Part shown: piece after piece, positions 54,717 to 62,565 of the stretch
Layout: every line of letters begins with the position of its first letter
How positions within the stretch are numbered: the first letter of the stretch is position 1
The notes under the pieces: model-generated
What the model saw: the letters and a program-made list of their open reading frames with translations, nothing else
Databases searched by the model: none
Told to the model about the DNA's origin: nothing
Made by a program: the position numbers and the translations under genes
Assembly (NCBI RefSeq): GCF_012726195.1
Contig: NZ_JAASAF010000001.1
Span: forward strand, 248,001-312,000
DNA from: Rhodococcus sp. HNM0563
Lineage (GTDB): Bacteria; Actinomycetota; Actinomycetes; Mycobacteriales; Mycobacteriaceae
DNA: 64,000 nt
Direction: 5' to 3'

Positions 54717-56224
54717 CCGCGCTCGTACAGGCCGGAAGTGACTGTGGCGTAACGCGTAAGCACCCGCTCGCGGATCGGTCTACCGGCCTTGCTCTGGTCG
54801 TGCGTGTCCAGCGGCGTGCGGATCACCGAGAACCGGCGGACCTTCTCCCAGCGGTTCAAGGTTGTATTCAACCGGTCGAGGGCGGCATCCACCACCGGAT
54901 CGGGGAGTGAGGTGAACACGAGGCCCACACAGTACGGGCGTAATTCACCGTCGACGACGAGTTCGGCACCCGGCAGCACTGCACGAAACCGTTCGGAGAT
55001 CGCTGCCGGGCACACGTATTTGCCAGTGCTGGTCTTGAAGACCTCCTTCTTGCGCCCGGTGACCGTGACGAACCCGTCGGCATCGATTCGAGCGAGATCA
55101 CCCGTGTGGAACCAACGTTCGGAGTCGAGCGCTGCGGCCGTCTCTGCCGGGTCGTGGTCGTAGCCGGTCATCACCCCGGGGCTGCGGATGAGCAGTTCGC
55201 CGGCCGCGTCGATGCGAATCCGTGTTCCGGGCAACGGAACACCGACCGTACCCACGCGCCGCATGTCGGGACGGTTCGCGCATGCCGGTCCGGCGGTCTC
55301 GGTGATCCCGTAGCACTCGAGGACGGGTATCCCGCGACGATCGAAGCGCTCGATCACCTCGCCGCTCAACCGTGCAGAACCCGAGATCGCGAAACGCAAT
55401 CGACCACCGAGATCCTCACTGTCGAGGGTGCAGACCTTGGTGAGCACGTGAGGAACCGATCCGAGAAACGTCGGCCGGGTGGCCCGCAGATTGTCTGCCA
55501 CGCGGTCTGCACGACCGTCGACTGCGGTGGGGAAGCCGACCCGGATCCCCATCAGCAGCAATGCACGACCGAACACGTGCGCAAGGGGGAGCCACAGCAG
55601 CTGGCGGTCGGCCGGGGAGACGATGCCGGTCTGTGCCACCGCGACGGCGCCGTAGGTCGCGGCGCGGTGGGTCAGGCACACGCCTTTGGTCCGGCCGTCG
55701 TCGCACGCCGTATAGATCAGCCACGCCGGATCGTCCGCGGTCAGTGCCGCGATCCGGCGGGACACCGCTCCGGGGTCCGACGCCAGCAGTGCTCGGCCTT
55801 CCGCGGCGAGATCGTCGAGACGATCCAGGTGTTGAACGGGACTGCTGAGAACCGGCCGGTCGGCGAACGTGAGCACAGCGCCGGCCCGATGGGTCTGCGT
55901 GCGAGTTTCGTCGTCCCGGGTGGCCGGATAGATCGGGACCGCGACACCGCCGGCACAGGCGATGGCGAGATCGGCGAGGATCGCAGAGAAGCTCGTGGCA
56001 GCGCATATCGCGACCCGCTCACCGGCGACGACACCGCGGGCGATCAACCCCGCAGCCAGCGGCACGACCGCGGCGTACACATCGGACCACGTGACGGCGT
56101 GCCACTCGTCGCGATCCGGATACGTGTATGCCTCTGCGCCGGGAGTCCGACGTACTCGGTCGAGCAGCAGGTGCGGCACAGTTCCGGGCCCGTGGTCGAT
56201 ACTCGGAGTGATTCCGGCGTCCAT
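54695..56224 (-). CDS. AMP-binding enzyme (FadD-like) with altered P-loop
   Basis: 509 aa, resembling long-chain acyl-CoA synthetases of the FadD15 group: YGITET near residue 290, FHTGDLARIDADGFVTVTGR near 365 and a C-terminal lobe ending in RERVLTRYATVTSGLYERG. The ATP-binding A3 motif, normally YTSGTTGRPKG, reads YTACDDGRTKG at 171-181, so most Ser/Thr/Gly phosphate-binding residues are lost while the Lys is kept. About 80 residues shorter than usual for the group. Start supported by AGGAGG 9 bases upstream. Divergent from the LuxR-type regulator. Confidence 0.83.
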   Translation of the reverse strand: MDAGITPSIDHGPGTVPHLLLDRVRRTPGAEAYTYPDRDEWHAVTWSDVYAAVVPLAAGLIARGVVAGERVAICAATSFSAILADLAIACAGGVAVPIYPATRDDETRTQTHRAGAVLTFADRPVLSSPVQHLDRLDDLAAEGRALLASDPGAVSRRIAALTADDPAWLIYTACDDGRTKGVCLTHRAATYGAVAVAQTGIVSPADRQLLWLPLAHVFGRALLLMGIRVGFPTAVDGRADRVADNLRATRPTFLGSVPHVLTKVCTLDSEDLGGRLRFAISGSARLSGEVIERFDRRGIPVLECYGITETAGPACANRPDMRRVGTVGVPLPGTRIRIDAAGELLIRSPGVMTGYDHDPAETAAALDSERWFHTGDLARIDADGFVTVTGRKKEVFKTSTGKYVCPAAISERFRAVLPGAELVVDGELRPYCVGLVFTSLPDPVVDAALDRLNTTLNRWEKVRRFSVIRTPLDTHDQSKAGRPIRERVLTRYATVTSGLYERGQFRNSG

Positions 56225-56276
56225 ACCCGAACACCTCCTACCGCGACTGGGGGGTAAATCGGATGATACCGGCCGA

Positions 56277-56282
56277 TATCGT
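56277..56282 (+). promoter_or_regulatory. -10 box of LuxR-type gene (leaderless)
   Basis: TATCGT, 6 bases before the GTG at 56289. Confidence 0.4.
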
Positions 56283-56288
56283 GGGTCC

Positions 56289-57566
56289 GTGAGTACTGCA
56301 CGGCCTCGTCCCGACATCCTGATCACCGACACGAGGGACGTACTGGTGGGCCCGTTGACCGAGATCGGCCAGCGCTTCTCGGTGTTGATCGGCGCCCTCG
56401 TTCCGCACAGCGCACTCGTGGTGTTCACACGTGAATGCACCGGACGGCCGCGCAAGGTCGCGGGCGATCCCACAATCGTCGATCGGGTCACGATTGCGGA
56501 GCTCGACCGGATCCGAACCGAGTTGACGGTAGGGGAGATCCGGCGAGGTCCGGCGCGGGTTGCGGGGCGGGACCGGGACGTATGCGTGATGCTGGATCGC
56601 ACCGACACCCTTCTCGTCCTGGTACCACGCGGAGCACGCGCTTCCGCTGCGTCTCTCGAGCTCGTGCGGTCGCTGTTCGCGATCGTCGCGACCGGCATCC
56701 AGCTACAGGTACACAGTGCGAGCCCCGCGTACCTTGCCGAATCGAGGGCGGCGTCCGCGGAGCGTGCGCGTACCGTCGCCGAACTCACGGAAGCGCACGC
56801 GCTCACCCTGGAAACGATCCTGGCGACCCTGCGTTCGAAGGATCTCGACGACAGCCGTGCCCGCGCCACGGCACGCGAAACCGCGACGGGAGCATTGATC
56901 GCACTGCGCTCGGCCGTCGACGCGCACCGTGAACTGGCCGAAGAGGCGGTGACGACAGCGTTCGCCCGGATGCACGGCGAATTGCGCTCTCTCGTCCGTC
57001 ACCGTGACCTCGAATTGGAAATGGTGAGTCCACCCGTCCACGGACGAGCGCTGCCCGGCGAGGTCGCGCACGCTGCCCGCGCGCTGGCTCGCGGAGCGGT
57101 CCTCGCCATGTCGGCGCAGAGCGAGGTCACGCGTATCAGGGTTGCGTGGAGCTGCGACGGCGCACAACTCGGCGTCGATATCCGCGACGACGGGCAAGGC
57201 GAGGTCGACGCGGCCGACCTCGAACGCCGGCTACGTGACCGGGTCGAAACGATGGGCGGCACCATCGAATCCGAGTCGACGGCCGGATGGGGCTGCCGCG
57301 TGAGTGCGACGTTGCCCCTGGACCTCCCGATACCGACACCCGGGGGAGCCGCGGCCGATGCTCTGGCACGACTCGGCGCTCGTGAGATCGAAGTTCTCGA
57401 ACACCTCGTCGCGGGGCGGCGAAACCGGGTGATCGCAGAGCGGTTGGGAGTCAGCGAATCCACGGTCAAGTTCCACGTCGCGAGCCTCATGAGAAAACTC
57501 GACGTCAGTACCCGCGGCGAGGCAGCGGCACTCGGTGCGGAAGCCGGTGTCAAAGCCGCGGGCTGA
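56289..57566 (+). CDS. LuxR-type regulator fused to a histidine-kinase-like ATPase domain
   Basis: 425 aa. Residues about 1-150 are an unassigned sensor-like region, about 150-250 a helical segment, about 250-345 a HATPase_c-like domain (DIRDDGQG as G1 box, VETMGGTIESES, GWGCRVSATLPL as G2), and 363-420 a LuxR helix-turn-helix (LGAREIEVLEHLVAG, then RLGVSESTVKFHVASLMRKL). No phospho-acceptor His with kinase context and no N-box Asn (EVAHAARALARG) is seen. A one-component regulator using a dead or altered ATPase fold is inferred. Divergent from the AMP-binding gene, its likely target. Confidence 0.8.
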   Translation: MSTARPRPDILITDTRDVLVGPLTEIGQRFSVLIGALVPHSALVVFTRECTGRPRKVAGDPTIVDRVTIAELDRIRTELTVGEIRRGPARVAGRDRDVCVMLDRTDTLLVLVPRGARASAASLELVRSLFAIVATGIQLQVHSASPAYLAESRAASAERARTVAELTEAHALTLETILATLRSKDLDDSRARATARETATGALIALRSAVDAHRELAEEAVTTAFARMHGELRSLVRHRDLELEMVSPPVHGRALPGEVAHAARALARGAVLAMSAQSEVTRIRVAWSCDGAQLGVDIRDDGQGEVDAADLERRLRDRVETMGGTIESESTAGWGCRVSATLPLDLPIPTPGGAAADALARLGAREIEVLEHLVAGRRNRVIAERLGVSESTVKFHVASLMRKLDVSTRGEAAALGAEAGVKAAG

Positions 57567-57607
57567 CGTCGAGTTCGTGACTCGGACTTTGTTTCTCGGG
57601 TCGTAGG

Positions 57608-59407
57608 TCAGGCTGCTGCGGGTTCCCGCACCGACGTGGTGGTGGTTGGCTGCGGTGCCTTCGTTGTTGCAGTGGATCCCGGGACCTGCTGGTCGGGGGA
57701 GGTCACGCTGCCGTCACCCGCGGGAGGTGCGGGTGTGGTCGCTGTGGGAGCCGGGGTCAGTCCGGGCGCCGGGATGTCGAGCCCCTCGGCCGGTGGGGTC
57801 GCACCGGGAGCGGGTACGGCGAGCGGGTCCACCGGTGCGGTGCCATCGACAGGCGCGGTGCCATTGACAGGCGCGGTGCCCTGGACCGGTGCGGGGACGA
57901 CTGCCCCCGGCGCCGGTGCAATGCCGTCGGTCGGGACGGCGGCGTCGGTCGAGACGGTGGCATCGGTTGCGGGAACCTCGGAAGGTGATGTCGTGGCGGT
58001 GGAGGTGGTTTCGACCGCGAGAGCCTCATCGCTCGCGATGCCGAGCTTCGCGGTTTTCGGGTCGACGTCGGTCTTCACCGGCTCACCGTTCTTCGCCTGC
58101 TCGGCGAGGTGGGTCAGCCATGCGGCCGCGTACTCGGCGGAGGTCAACGGCTTGCCCTCGCCGTTGTCGCGCCAGTAGTCGAAGTGGTGTCCGGTGTCGG
58201 GGCCGAGGGTCTGCTGGTACGGATCACTCAGCGCCACCTGGAGAGTGTTCTGGTTGTCCTCGATGAAACCGACGACCTCCTTGAACAGTTTCTCGGGCAG
58301 GTACGCCAGGTTCGCGAGACGGTCGGCGGGAATCGGCTCCTCGGTACCATCGGTCGAAACATTCTTCACCGCAGGATCGTTCGGGACGTACGTGGGATCC
58401 GAGACCTTGATCAGCACATCGAGGAAGGTTTCGTCCGATTGCATCCACTCGTCGTTCGCGGAAATGTCGGCGAGGGCGGCCAGTGCCACGCCGCTGAGAA
58501 CCTGGGCGACGTTCATACCGGTTTCCGGGGTGAGCCCGTCACGCTGCAACGCATCGATGTTGAGTTGCCGTCCGACGTTGATCGCGAGTTGCAGGAGTGC
58601 GATGTTCTCGGGCGCCGAGCACGTCAGGTCGCCTTCGGAGCAGAACGATGCGACCTTGCCGTCGAGTGCACCGAATCCGCCGCCGGTGTCGGGCAGTGCA
58701 CCACTTCCGGATGCGCTGTCCTTGCCGTCCTGGTACTTCCGGTCGAATCCGTCGGGATTGCCGTATTCGTTCTCGGCGCCGGGGAATTGCCCTTCACCTG
58801 CAGCGCGTCCGGCGTCGGCGAGAATCACCACGCCCACGACCGAATCAGGATCGATGATGTCGTACGACCCGTCCTCGTTCGGTTTCTGGTTGCCGATTTC
58901 CTGGGCGGCCCGGCGCGCGACATCGGCGCCCTGGCTGTAGCCGACGATGGCGAACTTCGTGTCGGGGCACGAAACCTGGATGGCCTGGATGATCGTCTTC
59001 GTGTTTTCGACGCCGCCGTTGACGGCCTCCTCATAGGAGTCCATGTGAGCCGGGTAGTCGACATAGACGGCTGCGTAGGACTCGTCGCCGACCGTGTCCC
59101 GCGGTGCGTTGACCACCGGGTCCACCCAATGGCTGTGGTAATCGTCCGACAGCGCTGCGGGCAGCGTGGTCCCGTCCGGCGTGACCAGCATCTTGCTCTG
59201 GTCATGCGGCGCGTCGCCTCTGCCACCGAGCGAGATGGTCACCATGTCGTAGCAGTCCTGTGTCGACACGACGAGTGCCGGATCTGCGGTGGTGGGCACG
59301 TTCGGCTGCGCCACTGTGATCGCGACGATGGCCGCGACGCCGAGAGTGACAGGAGCCATGACGCCGGCCAGAATGCGGCGTCGGGACGACGAGTTATGAG
59401 TTGCCAT
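57608..59407 (-). CDS. Exported cutinase-family hydrolase with Pro/Thr/Ala-rich tail
   Basis: 599 aa. N-terminal signal/anchor (RRILAGVMAPVTLGVAAIVAITVA). The cutinase-like alpha/beta domain covers about 45-430 with CYDMVTISLGGRGD at 52-65, nucleophile GYSQGAD at S158 and DTGHHFDYWRDN near 410 for the His. The last about 140 residues are low-complexity with a six-residue repeat (GTAPVD). Likely an esterase or phospholipase acting at or outside the envelope. Roughly twice the length of simple cutinases because of the insert and tail. Confidence 0.85.
   Translation of the reverse strand: MATHNSSSRRRILAGVMAPVTLGVAAIVAITVAQPNVPTTADPALVVSTQDCYDMVTISLGGRGDAPHDQSKMLVTPDGTTLPAALSDDYHSHWVDPVVNAPRDTVGDESYAAVYVDYPAHMDSYEEAVNGGVENTKTIIQAIQVSCPDTKFAIVGYSQGADVARRAAQEIGNQKPNEDGSYDIIDPDSVVGVVILADAGRAAGEGQFPGAENEYGNPDGFDRKYQDGKDSASGSGALPDTGGGFGALDGKVASFCSEGDLTCSAPENIALLQLAINVGRQLNIDALQRDGLTPETGMNVAQVLSGVALAALADISANDEWMQSDETFLDVLIKVSDPTYVPNDPAVKNVSTDGTEEPIPADRLANLAYLPEKLFKEVVGFIEDNQNTLQVALSDPYQQTLGPDTGHHFDYWRDNGEGKPLTSAEYAAAWLTHLAEQAKNGEPVKTDVDPKTAKLGIASDEALAVETTSTATTSPSEVPATDATVSTDAAVPTDGIAPAPGAVVPAPVQGTAPVNGTAPVDGTAPVDPLAVPAPGATPPAEGLDIPAPGLTPAPTATTPAPPAGDGSVTSPDQQVPGSTATTKAPQPTTTTSVREPAAA
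57834..57894 (-). repeat. 18-bp tandem repeats in the cutinase tail
   Basis: Copies at 57834-57851, 57852-57869 and 57870-57887 plus a partial fourth; they encode the repeated GTAPV(N/D) hexapeptide. Such repeats can change copy number. Confidence 0.8.
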
Positions 59408-59651
59408 GGGCAATTACCATTCCGATCTCACCATTCGGAAGAATCCGGGCGGGAATTACGAGCGGGTCACCACACACGTCGCGGAAACTTACTGCCGCGT
59501 TACATATCGACGGATATTCGCCGAAAGCAGCGGCTGGTCGTTCGGATAGGTGGGTCCCGCCCTTCGATCAGGTTCGGAGAGCTCGGCGGGTCGATATGGT
59601 CGTGGCGGAGGCCGATCAGGCTCCGTACACCGTCACGAAGGAGACACCACC

Positions 59652-60737
59652 ATGTCGCAGACAGTCCGGGGAGTTGTTGCACGTGCGAAGGGTGCGCCCG
59701 TCGAGGTCGTGCCCATTGTCATTCCGGATCCGGGACCGGGTGAGGTCGTTGTCGCGATCGCCGCGTGCGGCGTGTGCCACACCGACCTGCACTACCGTGA
59801 AGGCGGCATCAACGACGAGTTCCCGTTCCTGCTCGGTCACGAGGCGGCGGGTGTCGTCGAATCGGTCGGTGACGGCGTCGACTCGGTGGAGGTGGGCGAC
59901 TTCGTCGTCCTGAACTGGCGCGCCGTGTGCGGTCGGTGTCGCGCGTGCAAACGAGGCCAACCCCAGTACTGCTTCGATACCTTCAACGCCACTCAGAAGA
60001 TGACCCTCGAAGACGGAACCGAACTGAGCCCCGCCCTCGGTATCGGCGCGTTCGCCGACAAGACGCTGGTACACGCAGGCCAGTGCACCAAGGTCGACCC
60101 GACCGCCGATCCCGCGGTCGTGGGGCTGCTCGGCTGCGGCGTGATGGCCGGTCTGGGTGCTGCAGTCAACACCGGCGGCATCACCCGAGGCCAGTCCGTC
60201 GCCGTCATCGGCTGCGGCGGTGTCGGCGACGCCGCCATCATGGGTGCGCGTCTCGCAGGTGCGGGCACGATCATCGCCGTCGACCGCGACGACAAGAAGC
60301 TCGAGTGGGCCACCGATCTCGGCGCCACCCACGTGATCAACTCGACGAACGTCGACGCGGTCGAGCGCATCCAGGAGATCACCGGAGGATTCGGCGCCGA
60401 TGTGGTCATCGATGCGGTCGGCCGCCCCGAGACGTACAAGCAGGCGTTCTACGCCCGCGACCTCGCAGGCACGGTCGTCCTGGTCGGCGTACCGACCCCG
60501 GACATGACACTCGAGATGCCGCTGATCGACTTCTTCTCGCACGGCGGGTCGCTCAAGAGTTCGTGGTACGGCGACTGCCTGCCCGAACGCGACTTCCCGA
60601 CCTACGTCGACCTGTACCAGCAGGGACGGCTTCCGCTCGAGAAGTTCGTCACCGAGCGCATCGGTATCGACGATGTCGAGAAGGCATTCGAGACGATGCA
60701 TCGCGGTGAGGTTCTGCGTTCGGTGGTGGTGTTGTGA
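59652..60737 (+). CDS. mscR: Mycothiol-dependent formaldehyde dehydrogenase / S-nitrosomycothiol reductase
   Basis: 361 aa zinc-dependent class III-like alcohol dehydrogenase, same length as Rv2259. Catalytic zinc: C42 in CGVCHTD and H63 in GHEAAG. Structural zinc: the four cysteines in [18 protein letters not shown]-binding loop GCGGVGDAA near 190. It oxidises the mycothiol-formaldehyde adduct to S-formylmycothiol. ATG follows GAAGGAG. The next gene overlaps its stop. The 244-base gap before it, divergent from the cutinase gene, holds no further gene. Confidence 0.93.
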   Translation: MSQTVRGVVARAKGAPVEVVPIVIPDPGPGEVVVAIAACGVCHTDLHYREGGINDEFPFLLGHEAAGVVESVGDGVDSVEVGDFVVLNWRAVCGRCRACKRGQPQYCFDTFNATQKMTLEDGTELSPALGIGAFADKTLVHAGQCTKVDPTADPAVVGLLGCGVMAGLGAAVNTGGITRGQSVAVIGCGGVGDAAIMGARLAGAGTIIAVDRDDKKLEWATDLGATHVINSTNVDAVERIQEITGGFGADVVIDAVGRPETYKQAFYARDLAGTVVLVGVPTPDMTLEMPLIDFFSHGGSLKSSWYGDCLPERDFPTYVDLYQQGRLPLEKFVTERIGIDDVEKAFETMHRGEVLRSVVVL

Positions 60738-61372
60738 GCGCGACGAGCCCCATCAGGATCGACCGGGTCGTCACGTCCGGTGTGTTCGCGCTCGACGGCG
60801 GCCAGTGGCAGGTCGACAACAACATCTGGCTCGTCGGCAACGACGACGAGGTGGTGGTGATCGATGCTGCGCACAGCGCACAGCCCATCATCGACGCCGT
60901 CGATGGTCGCAAGGTCGTGGCGATCGTGTGCACACACGCGCACAACGACCACATCACCGTTGCACCGGAGCTCTCGGAGCGCCTCGACGCACCGATCCTG
61001 CTGAACCCGGCCGACAACATGCTGTGGGAGATGACCCATCCGGGCGTCGCGCACGGGACGCTGGAGGATGGTCAGCGGATTGCTGTTGCGGGTACCGACA
61101 TCCAGGCGATCGCGACGCCGGGCCATTCGCCGGGCTCGACCTGCCTGTACGTGCCGGAGGCCGGAGAACTGTTCACCGGCGACACCCTGTTCTCGGGTGG
61201 TCCGGGCGCGACCGGACGCTCCTTCTCGGACTTCCCGACGATCATCGGGTCGATTCGCGACAAGCTGTTCGCTCTGCCTGCCGAGACGACAGTGCACACC
61301 GGGCACGGCGACGGCACCACCATCGGTACCGAGTCGCCGCACCTGGAGGAGTGGATCAAGCGAGGTAGCTGA
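60734..61372 (+). CDS. Metallo-beta-lactamase-fold hydrolase paired with mscR
   Basis: 212 aa glyoxalase-II-like MBL protein. Metal motif THAHNDH near residue 67, then TPGHSPGS near 130, FTGDTLF with metal Asp near 150 and HTGHGDGT near 196. Coupled to mscR by a GTGA overlap, as with Rv2260. S-formylmycothiol hydrolysis is the obvious proposed role; it is inference from pairing. A strong terminator follows. Confidence 0.88.
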   Translation: MSATSPIRIDRVVTSGVFALDGGQWQVDNNIWLVGNDDEVVVIDAAHSAQPIIDAVDGRKVVAIVCTHAHNDHITVAPELSERLDAPILLNPADNMLWEMTHPGVAHGTLEDGQRIAVAGTDIQAIATPGHSPGSTCLYVPEAGELFTGDTLFSGGPGATGRSFSDFPTIIGSIRDKLFALPAETTVHTGHGDGTTIGTESPHLEEWIKRGS

Positions 61373-61380
61373 CTACCACC

Positions 61381-61422
61381 CGTGCGTGGTTCCGGTAGCG
61401 CCTGCTACCGGAACCGCGCACG
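61381..61422 (+). terminator. Terminator of the mscR operon
   Basis: 19-base stem (61381-61399 with 61404-61422, one G-U pair) closed by a 4-base loop, 9 bases past the MBL stop. No T-run. Confidence 0.82.
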
Positions 61423-61501
61423 GCACGTCGAGGGCGGGTGGCCCCCTCGGCCGGGTCACGTCCTAGCATGGGCCGGACGAACGACGGTCGAGGAGGAACA
61501 C

Positions 61502-62524
61502 ATGGCGAAACGGAAGATTCCGGTCGTCGTTGTCGCCGGTTTCCTCGGGTCGGGTAAGACCACGTTGCTCAACCATCTGCTGCGAAACACCCGGGGTGCA
61601 CGAATCGGGGTGATAGTCAACGACTTCGGCTCGGTCAATATCGACTCGATGATGGTTGCCGGTCAAGTCGACTCCATGGTGTCGCTCAGCAACGGATGTC
61701 TGTGCTGTGCGGTCGACGTCAGCGACATGGACGCGATGCTCGACAGACTCGCACACCCGAAATCCGATCTCGACGTCATCGTCGTCGAAGCGAGTGGGCT
61801 GGCCGAACCACGCAACATGGTGCGGCTCGTCGTGAGCTCGGAGAACGAGTACATCACCTACGGTGGCCTGGTCCTCGTGGTCGACGCCTACGAGTTCGAC
61901 AACACGCGGGAGCGGCATCCCGAACTCGACCAGCACGTTGCAATGGCCGATCTGATTCTGCTCAACAAGACCGATCGCGTCGACGCGGACGCCCACGACG
62001 ACCTGCTCGGCCGCCTGTGCGGACTCAACGCACGTGCGGCGGTGGTCTCGACCGAGCGTGGTCGGATCGACCCGGGTCTGCTGTTCGATTTCTCCGGGCG
62101 TGCCGAACCACGAGCCGGCGAACAGCTCACCCTCGACGACCTCCTCCGCGAAGAGGACGAGCACGATCATCGGCACCTGCACGACGGGTACGACTCCATC
62201 ACCTTCGAAAGCGACGCACCCTTGCATCCGCGCGCGCTCGTAGATCTCCTGGAGAACCAGCCGGCCGGAGTATTCCGGATCAAGGGCTATGTGACGGTCA
62301 CCGCGGGCCTGCGCTCGACCCGATACCTGTTGCAGACGGTCGGCGACCATATCCGATTCGAACCACCCGGTCGCGGCGACGACGCCCCGGAAACCACCCG
62401 GCTCGTCGTCATCGGGGCCGATCTGGATTCCGACGCCGTTCGCGAGCAGCTGCATCGCTGCGTGGCGGGCGAACCGGTGTCGGCGGACGCGATGTACGCC
62501 GTCCACCGGTTCACGCCGCGCTGA
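61502..62524 (+). CDS. COG0523 (CobW/NHT-type) metal-handling GTPase
   Basis: 340 aa G3E GTPase: Walker A GFLGSGKTT near residue 15, metal motif GCLCC near 66, EASGLAEP near 97, NKTD near 157, a His-rich loop (EDEHDHRHLHDG) near 220 and a CobW_C domain. Members insert or store Zn, Co or other metals. The substrate metal is not clear; no Zur box was recognised upstream. ATG preceded by GAGGAGG; a TAGCAT box at 61464-61469 may be the promoter. Confidence 0.88.
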   Translation: MAKRKIPVVVVAGFLGSGKTTLLNHLLRNTRGARIGVIVNDFGSVNIDSMMVAGQVDSMVSLSNGCLCCAVDVSDMDAMLDRLAHPKSDLDVIVVEASGLAEPRNMVRLVVSSENEYITYGGLVLVVDAYEFDNTRERHPELDQHVAMADLILLNKTDRVDADAHDDLLGRLCGLNARAAVVSTERGRIDPGLLFDFSGRAEPRAGEQLTLDDLLREEDEHDHRHLHDGYDSITFESDAPLHPRALVDLLENQPAGVFRIKGYVTVTAGLRSTRYLLQTVGDHIRFEPPGRGDDAPETTRLVVIGADLDSDAVREQLHRCVAGEPVSADAMYAVHRFTPR

Positions 62525-62565
62525 GAACCTGTTTACGTACTCGGCGGCGCAACCGCGGGGTGTTT

